Part shown: piece by piece, positions 1 through 8,534 of the stretch
Layout: each line of letters starts with the position of its first letter
How positions within the stretch are numbered: the first letter of the stretch is position 1
Assembly (NCBI RefSeq): GCF_014647495.1
Contig: NZ_BMPH01000009.1
Location: forward strand, 1 to 64,000
Origin: Glutamicibacter protophormiae
Lineage (GTDB): Bacteria > Actinomycetota > Actinomycetes > Actinomycetales > Micrococcaceae
Length of the DNA: 64,000 nt
Direction: 5' to 3'
Translations under genes and position numbers: made by a program
The notes under the pieces: generated by a model
The model's database searches: none
What the model saw: the letters and a program-made list of their open reading frames with translations, nothing else
Told to the model about the DNA's origin: nothing

Positions 1-67
1 TCCTGCCGGCCACTCGGTGAAGCTGACCGCTGGATCGAAGCTGAAGGCCGCTGTCGCCAAGAAGTAA
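1..67 (+). CDS. HU-family DNA-binding protein, C-terminal end only
   Basis: The window opens inside a gene read in the frame of base 2. The last residues are PAGHSVKLTAGSKLKAAVAKK, then TAA at 65-67. A Gly/Lys-rich end of this form (a beta-arm return, then a short K/A-rich tail) is typical of HU/HupB proteins of Micrococcaceae, which bind and bend DNA non-specifically in the nucleoid. Only about 21 codons are visible, so the family call rests on the tail. A strong intrinsic terminator follows at 88-125. Confidence 0.6.
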   Translation, partial: PAGHSVKLTAGSKLKAAVAKK

Positions 68-87
68 GCACCCCATGCTTGTCTGGA

Positions 88-125
88 GGCCCGGTTCCGC
101 GCAATATCGCGGAACCGGGCCTTTT
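88..125 (+). terminator. Intrinsic terminator of the HU-like gene
   Basis: A perfect 14-bp GC-rich stem (88-101 with 108-121) with a 6-nt loop is followed by a short T run (122-125). It lies 20 bases after the HU-like stop codon. Confidence 0.9.
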
Positions 126-149
126 GCCGTTACGCACTTTGAGGCATAC

Positions 150-166
150 TTCTACTTCGCGTAGAA
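150..166. promoter_or_regulatory. Inverted repeat TTCTAC-N5-GTAGAA, possible operator of the copper block
   Basis: A perfect 6+6 bp inverted repeat with a 5-nt spacer sits about 40 bases upstream of the first gene of the copper block. The TAC...GTA half-sites resemble operators of the BlaI/CopY winged-helix repressors, some of which sense copper. No such regulator lies in the window, so the assignment is only suggestive. Confidence 0.35.
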
Positions 167-207
167 TCAGCTGAGATCACCTAATTATCGACGAACGGCA
201 GACCCAC

Positions 208-816
208 GTGCACAAGAACCCAGCGATCCGCGTAGTCCGCGGTTGGCTCGCGGCTTCCGTGTGCACCTGGACCGCTTTCGCCGCACACGCGCACCAGGCA
301 CCGACCAAGATGTCGCTGATGGTCATGCTGCTGATCACCTGCGTCTCGGCCGTGGTCGCCATGGCGATGCTGGGACGCAAATTCTCGCTGTGGGCCACCA
401 GCTTGGTGGTTGTGCTCAGCCAGGGGCTGTTCCACTTGTCGCTGTCGGTGATGAGCCATGGCGAAACAGGACCCCTGACCGCGATGGAACACGCGACCCA
501 CCACGGCCCCGTGGACCTCTCGGGCCAAATTGTCGTGCAGTACGCCCAGGTGCAGAGCGAATCGATGCTCTACGCCCACATCCTTGCGGCGGCAACCAGC
601 GTCCTCGTGCTGAACGGCGCCGAGCGGCTGCTCGTTCCGCTACGCGGGGTGCTCACCTTGGGATCCGCCCGGCTGCTGCTGTTCCTGATCCGCATTCCAG
701 TCCCGGAACTGCGACCTATTCCCGGCTACTACCCGCTGCGTTTTCAACTCAAGCTTGCGCAGCTTGGCAGGCTGCCCGAACGGCGTGGACCCCCTTCCTT
801 CGTATTGAGCGCGTGA
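208..816 (+). CDS. Membrane protein with His-rich loop, first gene of the copper block
   Basis: This is a 202-residue protein of unknown family. Hydrophobic stretches near residues 35-52, 58-78, 118-138 and 146-166 suggest four membrane segments. The loop near residues 87-105 is rich in His and Met (SHGE, MEHATHHGP), which suggests metal contact. It is followed after 49 bases by a CopC-domain gene and then a PCuAC-type chaperone, so a role in copper handling is a reasonable inference from context. The start is uncertain: GTG at 208 has no good ribosome binding site, and ATG at 310 is a possible alternative. I do not recognise a named family. Confidence 0.6.
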   Translation: MHKNPAIRVVRGWLAASVCTWTAFAAHAHQAPTKMSLMVMLLITCVSAVVAMAMLGRKFSLWATSLVVVLSQGLFHLSLSVMSHGETGPLTAMEHATHHGPVDLSGQIVVQYAQVQSESMLYAHILAAATSVLVLNGAERLLVPLRGVLTLGSARLLLFLIRIPVPELRPIPGYYPLRFQLKLAQLGRLPERRGPPSFVLSA

Positions 817-865
817 ACCCCATCAATACGAACTCCCCGGACACCGGGGAACTGGAAGGACTACT

Positions 866-1450
866 GTGAAACTGCGCAAGAACCTCTCCCGAATGATCGC
901 CGGCGCGGCGGTCGCGATGCTGGCGGCATTTGGAACCGTCGGGGCGGCCAACGCCCACGACTACCTCACCGGCTCCAGCCCGGAGAACGGTGCGAGCGTG
1001 AAGAGCTCGCCGAAGGACATCACGATGACCTTCTCCGCCGAACTGCAGCAGCTCTCCGGCACGGACTCGACGGTTGTGGCCCTGAGCCAGGCTGGCAAGA
1101 AGATCCCGACCACCGCCAGCACCAAGGGCACCACCGTCACCGTTGTGCCGGATGCCGAACTTGCCTCCGGCGAGTACACCCTGGCCGTGCGGGTGATCTC
1201 CTCCGATGGACACCCGGTCGAGGACTCCATCAGCTTCACCGTCGACGTCCCCGCCTCCGCGGCTGCAAGCGCACCCGTGTCGCAGACCGCGGCCGCTTCG
1301 AACAGCGCGGATGAGCCCACGGTGCAGCCGGTCCAGCCGGTGCAGGACCTGGGCGCAGGGATGAATCCGGTTGTCTGGATCATCGCCGGCGTCGTGGTCC
1401 TGGGCGGCGTGATCGCCGTGCTGGTCAAGTTCATGCGCAACACCAAATAA
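866..1450 (+). CDS. copC: CopC-domain copper-binding protein, membrane anchored
   Basis: This 194-residue protein has a Sec signal peptide ending in ANA, so that the mature protein begins with His (HDYLTGSSPENG). An N-terminal His plus a later DGH motif (SSDGHPVEDS, near residue 112) are the classic Cu(II) ligands of CopC. The beta-sandwich domain spans about residues 31-127, followed by an Ala/Pro/Gln-rich linker and a C-terminal membrane helix (about 167-188) ending in basic residues, as in YobA/YcnJ-type CopC proteins of Gram-positives. The GTG start at 866 is preceded by GGAAGGA at 854-860. It probably passes copper at the outer face to the CopD-CtaG protein and the PCuAC lipoprotein encoded downstream. 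Confidence 0.9.
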   Translation: MKLRKNLSRMIAGAAVAMLAAFGTVGAANAHDYLTGSSPENGASVKSSPKDITMTFSAELQQLSGTDSTVVALSQAGKKIPTTASTKGTTVTVVPDAELASGEYTLAVRVISSDGHPVEDSISFTVDVPASAAASAPVSQTAAASNSADEPTVQPVQPVQDLGAGMNPVVWIIAGVVVLGGVIAVLVKFMRNTK

Positions 1451-1544
1451 TCTTCCCCATCCTTAACCGGCGCGTACGACGTGCCGTGATTGCGCACGCC
1501 TAGAAACCGTGCCGCCGGTTGCACACCGAAAGCTTGAGAAACTC

Positions 1545-2114
1545 ATGAACACCAAGAACACCCTGAAGACCACCGCCGCCCTGCTCGGACTGGGACTGCT
1601 GCTGACTGGCTGCGCCCAGGACGGCGCGAATGCCAACGGCGCGGCCGCGTCCGAAAGCCCCGCCACCCAGGCCTCGGCGCTGCAGGCCAGCGAAACCTGG
1701 GCCAAGGCTGCGCAGGACGGCATGACCGCCGCCTTCGGCGTGCTGCACAATTCCGGCACCGCTGACGTGGAGCTGACCAAGGTCGAGGACAAGGCCGGCA
1801 ACGTCATCCAGATCCACGAAACCACCGGAAACGGCGCCGATGCGAAGATGTCGCAGCTGGACGGCGGGCTGAAGATCGAAGCCGGCAAGGACGCGATCCT
1901 CGAACCGGGCGGAACCCACCTGATGTACATGGATCTGAAGGCGCCGCTGGTCGCCTCGGAAACCGGCCAGCTGACCCTGGTCTTCAGCGACGGGTCGAGC
2001 ACCGAGGTGCCGTTCGAAGTCCGCAACTTCACCGGGGCAAAGGAGAGCTACGAAAACCACGAGGGTATGGACCACAAGAACATGGACCATGAATCGATGA
2101 ACCACGATGGCTAA
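1545..2114 (+). CDS. PCuAC-family copper chaperone lipoprotein
   Basis: This 189-residue lipoprotein has a lipobox LLTGC, so it should be anchored to the outer face of the membrane. The PCuAC domain shows the expected Cu(I) ligands: a His (QIHETTGN), a Met about ten residues later (AKMSQL) and an HLM pair (GTHLMYM). The C-terminus is a His/Met-rich tail (HEGMDHKNMDHESMNHDG), an extra copper-binding sequence also seen in extracellular chaperones of actinobacteria. I prefer ATG 1545, directly before the signal peptide, over GTG 1509, which would add 12 hydrophilic residues. It overlaps the next gene by 8 bases, so the two are probably translationally coupled. Confidence 0.9.
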   Translation: MNTKNTLKTTAALLGLGLLLTGCAQDGANANGAAASESPATQASALQASETWAKAAQDGMTAAFGVLHNSGTADVELTKVEDKAGNVIQIHETTGNGADAKMSQLDGGLKIEAGKDAILEPGGTHLMYMDLKAPLVASETGQLTLVFSDGSSTEVPFEVRNFTGAKESYENHEGMDHKNMDHESMNHDG

Positions 2115-3273
2115 TGCGCCAACGCGCCGGATGTTGCTGGGAACCTCGGCCGCCGCGGCGCTGGGCGGCGTGCTCGCCGGCTTCGGCACGTCGCAGGCCG
2201 TGGCCGGGCAGGCCCCGGCCGCGGCTCCGGCACCGCAAGGTCCGCAGTACCTCCCGTTCCACGGGAAGTACCAGTCCGGAATCCTGGATGCGCCGCAGGC
2301 CCACGCGGTTTTCGTCGGCTGGAACCTCAACTGGCGCGAGGGCGGCAAGAAGGACCAGCTGCGCTCGCTGCTGAAAATGATCACCGACGACGCGCAGCGG
2401 CTGACCGCCGGACGCGGGGTGCTGGCGGACACGGAAGCCGAAATGGCCGCCGGCCCCAGCGACCTGACGGTGACCGTCGGGGTGGGCCAAAACCTGCTGG
2501 AGGTCATGGGCGGGGCAAAGGTCGGCACGCTGCCGGGCTTCGCGGGGGACAAGCTGCAGCAGCGGTACGGTCAGAGCGATCTGCTGATCCAGTTCTGCGG
2601 ACAGGACCCCACGGTGCTGGCCCACGCGGTGCGCGCGGTGTCCAAGAACTTGCGCGGGCTGGCGCAGAAGCTGTTCACCCAGCGCGGGTTCATGCACCAG
2701 CGCGGTTCTTCGGACACCTTCCGCAACCTGTTCGGGCAGCTCGACGGGGTGAACAACCCCAAGGCGGAGGCCCGCGAGCTGGCAGTGTTCGGCACCCCGG
2801 ATGAGCCCAGCTGGATCGCCAACGGCACCACGCTGGCGCTGCGCCGGTTTGAGATGGACCTGGAAGGCTGGGACGAGGTTGCGACGGCGGGGCGGGACTT
2901 CTCGCTCGGCCGGCGGCAGTCCGACGGCTCGCCGCTGACCGGCAGCGGGCCCGCGGACCCGGTGGACCTGGACGCGGTGAACGAGGTGGGGCTGCCGGTG
3001 ATCGGGGCGAACTCCCACGTCGCGCTCGCGATGCCGCGCAGCGCACAGGAGGTGATCCACCGTCGGGGCTACAACTTCATCGACGGCGAGGTCAGCGGCC
3101 TGCTGTTCGCCAGCTACCAGCGCGATCCGGCCGCCAGCTTCATCCCGCTGCAGCAGCGGCTGGCGGAGGCTGACCTGCTGAACACCTGGCTGACCCCGAC
3201 CGGATCGGCGCTGTATGCGATCCTGCCGGGGATCGAGCCGGGGATGTACCTGGGACAGCAGCTGCTGGGCTAG
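2107..3273 (+). CDS. Tat-exported DyP-type haem peroxidase
   Basis: This 388-residue protein begins with a twin-arginine signal (TRRMLLG, then an Ala/Gly-rich core ending AVA). The DyP hallmark GXXDG appears as GQLDG near residue 210 (FGQLDGVNN). The likely proximal haem His is in NSHVALAMP near residue 303, and a distal Arg is in YQRDPAAS. It is therefore a folded, haem-loaded peroxidase exported by Tat. It overlaps the PCuAC gene by 8 bases. In Streptomyces lividans a Tat-exported DyP (DtpA) is functionally linked to extracellular copper chaperones in maturing the copper oxidase GlxA; this gene order suggests a similar redox link here, which is inference. EfeB (iron release from haem) is the alternative assignment, but no EfeU/EfeO genes are adjacent. 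Confidence 0.9.
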   Translation: MANAPTRRMLLGTSAAAALGGVLAGFGTSQAVAGQAPAAAPAPQGPQYLPFHGKYQSGILDAPQAHAVFVGWNLNWREGGKKDQLRSLLKMITDDAQRLTAGRGVLADTEAEMAAGPSDLTVTVGVGQNLLEVMGGAKVGTLPGFAGDKLQQRYGQSDLLIQFCGQDPTVLAHAVRAVSKNLRGLAQKLFTQRGFMHQRGSSDTFRNLFGQLDGVNNPKAEARELAVFGTPDEPSWIANGTTLALRRFEMDLEGWDEVATAGRDFSLGRRQSDGSPLTGSGPADPVDLDAVNEVGLPVIGANSHVALAMPRSAQEVIHRRGYNFIDGEVSGLLFASYQRDPAASFIPLQQRLAEADLLNTWLTPTGSALYAILPGIEPGMYLGQQLLG

Positions 3274-3371
3274 GTTGCTGCCGGCCGCCGGTGTGAGATG
3301 CACCGCCGGCCGGCAGAAAACCGCCTGGCTGCTTCTGCTCCGGCGCGGCCAAGTGAGATGATTGAAAGGTT

Positions 3372-5456
3372 ATGGCCATAGAAACTGCACAGCGCGAGAG
3401 CGCGCCCCCAGTCACCCGCTTCATCCTGCCGGGGATCCTGGCGATGGCCCTCACCTTCGTGGTGGCGGTGCTTTTCGCCGGTATCGCCGTGCCGAGCCTG
3501 CTGGGAGACCCCGGGCCGTTCGTGCGCTGGGCGCTGCCCGCAACCCGGGCCATCCACCACACCTCCATGGCGCTGGCCGTGGCCGCGCTGATCTTCGCGG
3601 CGGCCATCGTGCCGCGCGCCAGGAAGGCCAAACGCGCGGGCGCCGGCGAAGCCGAGGACCAGACGCACGACCACCCGGCATTCATCCGCAGCATGAACAT
3701 CGCCGCCGGTGCCGGCGTGGTGTGGACGCTGGCCGCCGCCGGGGTGCTGATGCTGACCTTCTGGGACCTGGCCGGCACGCCGATCAACCTGCGCCCGGAG
3801 TACTCCGTGGCGATGCTGGACTACATCATGGGCATCACCACCGGCCGCGCCTGGGCGTGGATGGTCGTGATTGCGGCGATCACCACCTCGCTGGCGCTGG
3901 CAGTGCGCTCGAAGACCGGGGTGGGGCTCAGCGCGGCCTTCTCGATGTTCGGCATCATCCCGCTGGCGTTCATCGGCCATGCCGCCGGCGGCGACGACCA
4001 CTTTGCAGCCGTCAACTCGATCGGCCTGCACCTGCTGGCCGTGGTGCTGTGGTTCGGCGGCATCATGATGCTCGGCCTGCTCGCCCCGACGCTGGGCGGC
4101 GAGGCCCCGGGCCGGCAGCGCGGCCAGCTGCTGGCCGGCGTGGTACTCAAGCGCTTCTCCGCCGTGGCCACCGGCGCGGTCTTCCTGATGATCGGCTCCG
4201 GGGTGGCCTCCGCAGTGATCCGCGTGACCGAGGTCGGCCAGCTGTTCTCCACCTACGGTTTCCTGCTGATGGGCAAGGTGCTGCTGACGCTGATGCTCGG
4301 CGCGTTGGGCCTGATGCATCGCCGCCGGGTGATCCCGAAGCTGCTGGCCGGCGACTACAGCACCCTGAAAGCCGCCTGGAGCGTGGTGGTCGGCGAGGTC
4401 GTCATCATGGCCGCGGTGATGTCCCTGGCCACCGTGCTGGGCCGCACCGCGCCGCCGACCAGCGACGAAGCTCCCCCGGTGATGTCCCCGGCCCGCGCGC
4501 TGACCGGGTACGACCTGCCCGAGGCACCGAGCATGTCCAGCTGGTTCACCGTCTGGCGCATGGACTGGATCTGGGTCGCCGTGTGCCTGTTCGGCCTGGC
4601 GTTCTACCTGTGGGCGTTCATCACGCTGCGCCGCCGCGGCGACAAGCCGAGCTTCCTGCGCCTGGCCAGCTGGATCGTCGGGCTGGTCGCGCTGTTCTAC
4701 GTGACCAGCGGCGCCGTCGCGGTCTACGGCAAGGTGCAGTTCTCCACCCACATGATCGACCACATGTCGCTGACCATGATCGTGCCGATCTTCCTGGTGC
4801 TGGGCATGCCGGTGACGCTGCTGCTGCAGGCGCTTGCCCCGCGCACCGACGGCACCCGCGGCCCGCGCGAATGGATCAACTACATCATCCACTCGCGCTA
4901 CTCGAAGGTGATCACCCACCCGATCTTCGCCGCGGTGAACTTCGCCGGGTCGATCGTGGTCTTCTATTTCTCCCCGGTGCTGGAACCGGCCATGGTCTAC
5001 CACGCGGGCCACGAGCTGATGAACCTGCACTTCCTGCTCACCGGCTACCTGTTCGCGCTGTCGCTGATCGACGCGGACCCGGTCCCGAAGCGCTACCCGT
5101 ATCCGATCCGCCTGGTGGCGCTGCTGGCCACCGTCGCCTTCCATGCGTTCGTGGGCGTCGCGCTGATGAGCACCACCCAGCTGCTGGCCCCGGACTACTT
5201 CGGCAACATGGGCCGCACCTGGGGCGGCAGCGCCATCGCCGACCAGGAACTGGGCGCCGGCTACATGTGGGCGATCGGCGAGGTGCCGACCCTGGTGCTG
5301 GCCATCATGGTGGCGGTCTCCTGGCTGAGCCAGGACAACAAGGACACCAAGCGCTACGACCGCAAGGCCGACCGCGACGGCGACGCCGAGCTGGAAGCGT
5401 ACAACCAGATGTTCGAGCGCTACAAGAAGATCGACGAGAAGGATACCCGTGGCTAA
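3372..5456 (+). CDS. CopD-CtaG fusion: copper import / cytochrome oxidase assembly membrane protein
   Basis: This 694-residue polytopic protein is a fusion. The N-terminal half (about residues 15-350) is a CopD-type domain with conserved His in membrane segments (IHHTS, GHAAGGDDH, GLHLL). The C-terminal half (about 395-650) is a CtaG_caa3 domain with FSTHMIDHMSLTMIVPI, YHAGHELMNLH and AFHAFVGVAL. CopD proteins move copper inward; CtaG of this type is needed to assemble the copper centre of cytochrome c oxidase. The fusion is common in actinobacteria. ATG 3372 follows a modest ribosome binding site (AAAGG). Its stop overlaps the GTG start of the next lipoprotein gene by 8 bases. The highly charged C-terminal tail is cytoplasmic if the segment count is even. 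Confidence 0.9.
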   Translation: MAIETAQRESAPPVTRFILPGILAMALTFVVAVLFAGIAVPSLLGDPGPFVRWALPATRAIHHTSMALAVAALIFAAAIVPRARKAKRAGAGEAEDQTHDHPAFIRSMNIAAGAGVVWTLAAAGVLMLTFWDLAGTPINLRPEYSVAMLDYIMGITTGRAWAWMVVIAAITTSLALAVRSKTGVGLSAAFSMFGIIPLAFIGHAAGGDDHFAAVNSIGLHLLAVVLWFGGIMMLGLLAPTLGGEAPGRQRGQLLAGVVLKRFSAVATGAVFLMIGSGVASAVIRVTEVGQLFSTYGFLLMGKVLLTLMLGALGLMHRRRVIPKLLAGDYSTLKAAWSVVVGEVVIMAAVMSLATVLGRTAPPTSDEAPPVMSPARALTGYDLPEAPSMSSWFTVWRMDWIWVAVCLFGLAFYLWAFITLRRRGDKPSFLRLASWIVGLVALFYVTSGAVAVYGKVQFSTHMIDHMSLTMIVPIFLVLGMPVTLLLQALAPRTDGTRGPREWINYIIHSRYSKVITHPIFAAVNFAGSIVVFYFSPVLEPAMVYHAGHELMNLHFLLTGYLFALSLIDADPVPKRYPYPIRLVALLATVAFHAFVGVALMSTTQLLAPDYFGNMGRTWGGSAIADQELGAGYMWAIGEVPTLVLAIMVAVSWLSQDNKDTKRYDRKADRDGDAELEAYNQMFERYKKIDEKDTRG

Positions 5457-6189
5457 GAAGTTCACCGCAGTCCTGGCAGCGGGCCTGCTGCTCACCCTCA
5501 GCGCCTGCGCTGCCGAACCGGCCGACATGCCGCAGGACGAGACGCACAAGATCGCCTCCGAGGGCTCTCCCACCCCGACCCCGGAGGTGCAGAACCTGAG
5601 CACCGCCGAGGTCGCCGCAACGGCCGGCGCGGTGATCGCCGCCAAGCTGGGCTTCCCGAACTCCGCGAAGATCCAGGGCGAGGACCTGGCGGCACTGGCC
5701 GAAAAGCCCACCGACACGCTCAAGGACATCGTGGTGCTGCCGGGGAACTGCGCGGCCCCGGTCGACGATTTGAACTGGTCCCCGGTGCAGCTGGGCACCG
5801 AGGCCGCGCGCACCGACTTCACCAACGAGTCGCAGAACATCACCGGTTCCATCGAGGTCGCCAAGCTGGAGAACGATAAGGACCGCCAGGCGCTGCAGGG
5901 GCACTTCGCGAACGTATCGACCATTCTGGCGGACTGCCAGAGCGTGAAGATCAACGGGCTGGACTACTCCGAGACCCTGAAGTTCTCCGACCCGAAGGTG
6001 GAGTCGGCGGATTCGGCGCTGTACTACACGCGCAACGGCAAGTACCCGCAGGACTCGCTGGTGCTGATCACCGCCGCCGGGGACTACGCCGGCATGGTCT
6101 CCTTCGTCTCCTCCACGCCGCTGGACGACAAGACCTTCAACCAGGTGGCCACCAGCATCCTGGACACCGCGATGACCCAGGTACAGTAG
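5449..6189 (+). CDS. Lipoprotein of unknown function, end of the copper block
   Basis: This 246-residue protein has a clear lipobox (LLTLSAC). The mature part has a short Pro/Thr spacer (SPTPTPE) and then a mixed domain with two Cys (about residues 104 and 163) that could form a disulphide (PGNCAAP, LADCQS). It is translationally coupled to the CopD-CtaG gene by an 8-base overlap (GTG start), so a role at the outer face of the same system is likely, but no metal-binding motif is obvious. I do not recognise a named family. Confidence 0.75.
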   Translation: MAKKFTAVLAAGLLLTLSACAAEPADMPQDETHKIASEGSPTPTPEVQNLSTAEVAATAGAVIAAKLGFPNSAKIQGEDLAALAEKPTDTLKDIVVLPGNCAAPVDDLNWSPVQLGTEAARTDFTNESQNITGSIEVAKLENDKDRQALQGHFANVSTILADCQSVKINGLDYSETLKFSDPKVESADSALYYTRNGKYPQDSLVLITAAGDYAGMVSFVSSTPLDDKTFNQVATSILDTAMTQVQ

Positions 6190-6371
6190 CGCCCCCTGCA
6201 ACAGGTGCGCGGGAATACCGCGCGGCGCGGGCCGGTTGCACTGCACAGGCGGCGAATCCGGCGCCTGCCGGGGCGGAACTCAACGTTGCTTAACACCGTT
6301 AGCCCCTTTTCACGGGGTGGCGGATAATTGAAGACAATCTGCCACACCCAGGCAACTGCGAAAGGATGCCC

Positions 6372-8279
6372 ATGAGCGCCACTTCCGATTCGGTCCGAGC
6401 CAACTACAAGGTCCGCGCCAGCGAACTGCAGGGCCGCAACTGGTTGAATACCGGCGGCAAGCAGCTGGATCTCGAAGCACTGCGCGGCAAGATCGTGATC
6501 CTGGACTTCTGGACCTTCTGCTGCATCAACTGCCTGCACGTGCTCGACGAGCTGCGCCCGCTGGAGGCGCAGTACTCCGACGTGCTGGTCACCGTGGGCG
6601 TGCATTCCCCGAAGTTCGAGCACGAGGCCGACCCTGAGGCGCTGGCCGCCGCCGTCGAACGCTACGAGATCCACCACCCGGTGCTGGACGACCCGGAGCT
6701 GGTGACCTGGCAGGCCTACGGCGCGCGCGCCTGGCCGACCTTGGTGGTGCTGGATCCCGAGGGCTACATCGTCGCGCACCTGTCAGGCGAGGGCCATGCC
6801 CAGGGGCTGGGCTCGCTGATCGAGGAATTGATTCAGGAGCACGAGGCCAAGGGCACCCTGCATCGCGGCGACGGCCCCTACGTGGCCCCGGAAGCCCGCG
6901 AAGGCGACCTGCGCTTCCCCGGCAAGGCCGTGGCGCTGGAGAACGGCAACTTCCTGGTGGGCGACTCCGGCCACCACCGCCTGGTGGAGCTTTCCGCCGA
7001 CCTGCAGCTGGTGCGCACCATCGGCGCCGGGGTGAAGGGCTACGCGGACGGCGGCGCGGACACCGCGCAGTTCAACGAGCTGCAGGGGCTTGCCGTGCTG
7101 CCGGCGCAGCTGGCCGCGCAGGTGGGCTACGACGTGGTCGTCGCCGACACCGTGAACCACCGCCTGCGCTCGGTCAACCTGGCCACCGGCGCCGTGGGCA
7201 CGCTGGCCGGCAACGGAGTGCAGCGGCTGCTGGACGCGGACACCGCGCGCAGCGCCGAACAGCCTACGCAGCTGGGCACCGACGCGCTGAACATTTCGCT
7301 GTCCTCCCCGTGGGACGTGCTCTACCACCCCTCGGGGCGCATCATCATCGCGATGGCCGGCACCCACCAGATCTTCGCCTTCGACCCGCGCACCGGTGCC
7401 GTGTCGGTGTTCGCCGGCAGCGGCCTGGAAGGGCTGGCCGACGGCGCGCCGGCCGAGGTCTGGTTCGCGCAGCCTTCGGGCCTGGCGCTGGCCGGCGAGG
7501 ACGTGTGGGTGGCCGACTCGGAGACCAGCGCGCTGCGCCGCATCGAGATCGCCGACGGGCAGGCCGTGGCCGTGCACACCGCGATCGGCGCGGGCCTGTT
7601 CGACTTCGGCTTCCGCGACGGCGCGGCGGAGCAGGCGCGCCTGCAGCACCCGCTGGGCGTGGCGGTGCTGCCGGATCACTCGATCGCGATCGCCGACTCC
7701 TACAACGGCGCGGTGCGCCGCTTCGACCCGTCGAACAACACCGTCTCCACCCTGGCCAAGGGCCTGAAGGAACCGGCCGACGTGCTGGTGGACACCGGCG
7801 TGGACGGGGATCCGGTGCTGCTGGTCGTGGAGACCAACACCCACCAGCTGGTGCGCATCCCGATCCCCGCCGAGGCGCTGGTGGTGGACGAGGGCGCCAG
7901 CCAGACCCAGCGTCCCAAGACGCGGGTGCAGGCCGGGGACCACGAGATCCGGGTGCGCTTCGCCGCGCCGAAGGGGCAGAAGCTCGATGACCGCTGGGGG
8001 GATCCGACCCAGCTGAAGATCTCCGCCAGCCCCGAGGAGCTGATCCTGCACGGCGCGGGCACCTCCACCGGCCTGACCCGCACGCTGAGCCTGAACCCCC
8101 AGATCGCCGAGGGCGTGCTGCACATCACCGCGCGCGCGGCCGCCTGTGACGGCGAGCCCGGCGGGGAAATCCCCGACCACGCGGCCTGCCACCTGTACCA
8201 GCAGGACTGGGGCATCCCGGTGCTGCTGGATGCCGAAGGCGAGAACACGCTGCTGCTGGACCTGCGCGGCGTGAACTGA
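6372..8279 (+). CDS. Thioredoxin-like / NHL-repeat protein (NHLRC2-like)
   Basis: This is a 635-residue protein. Residues about 15-150 form a thioredoxin/TlpA-like domain with a CINC active-site motif (TFCCINCLHV) and a cis-Pro region (ARAWPTLVVLD). Residues about 170-490 hold NHL beta-propeller repeats (VGDSGHHRLVEL, VADTVNHRLRSV, VADSETSALRRI, IADSYNGAVRRF). A C-terminal beta domain follows. This order matches bacterial relatives of animal NHLRC2; the exact substrate is unknown. No signal peptide is visible, so it is probably cytoplasmic. I chose ATG 6372 over ATG 6366 because AAAGGA at 6361-6366 is then correctly spaced. It stands alone and ends in a strong terminator. Confidence 0.9.
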   Translation: MSATSDSVRANYKVRASELQGRNWLNTGGKQLDLEALRGKIVILDFWTFCCINCLHVLDELRPLEAQYSDVLVTVGVHSPKFEHEADPEALAAAVERYEIHHPVLDDPELVTWQAYGARAWPTLVVLDPEGYIVAHLSGEGHAQGLGSLIEELIQEHEAKGTLHRGDGPYVAPEAREGDLRFPGKAVALENGNFLVGDSGHHRLVELSADLQLVRTIGAGVKGYADGGADTAQFNELQGLAVLPAQLAAQVGYDVVVADTVNHRLRSVNLATGAVGTLAGNGVQRLLDADTARSAEQPTQLGTDALNISLSSPWDVLYHPSGRIIIAMAGTHQIFAFDPRTGAVSVFAGSGLEGLADGAPAEVWFAQPSGLALAGEDVWVADSETSALRRIEIADGQAVAVHTAIGAGLFDFGFRDGAAEQARLQHPLGVAVLPDHSIAIADSYNGAVRRFDPSNNTVSTLAKGLKEPADVLVDTGVDGDPVLLVVETNTHQLVRIPIPAEALVVDEGASQTQRPKTRVQAGDHEIRVRFAAPKGQKLDDRWGDPTQLKISASPEELILHGAGTSTGLTRTLSLNPQIAEGVLHITARAAACDGEPGGEIPDHAACHLYQQDWGIPVLLDAEGENTLLLDLRGVN

Positions 8280-8304
8280 CCAGCCGCACTGCATGGCACC
8301 CGCC

Positions 8305-8345
8305 CCGAGGCCGGCCCCGCGCATCACGCGCGGGGCCGGCCTCGG
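8305..8345 (+). terminator. Very stable hairpin after the thioredoxin-NHL gene
   Basis: A perfect 18-bp GC-rich stem (8305-8322 with 8328-8345) with a 5-nt loop begins 25 bases past the stop. Only a weak T run follows (CCGTT), so it may act as a terminator or 3'-end stabiliser. Confidence 0.7.
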
Positions 8346-8534
8346 CCGTTAACCCGCCGTCGTGCCGGTGGGCTCGGCCACCCGAGGCGACGCCACCGGT
8401 CCCGGCGGTTTCCCCGCGGGCGCGCGGGCCCGGGCGGATCGCTCGCAGGGGAAATATGAGGAAGCCTCAGTAAATTCCGCGCGCGCATGGCTAGACTGGA
8501 TGCGGGAGGCGCCGGAGGGATCCGGCAGATACTG

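Noticed and set aside
3270-5954. Long minus-strand frame of about 894 codons over the CopD-CtaG gene
   Set aside because: The translation is repetitive (H, Q, R, G) with no motif, and the plus strand encodes a clear membrane protein.
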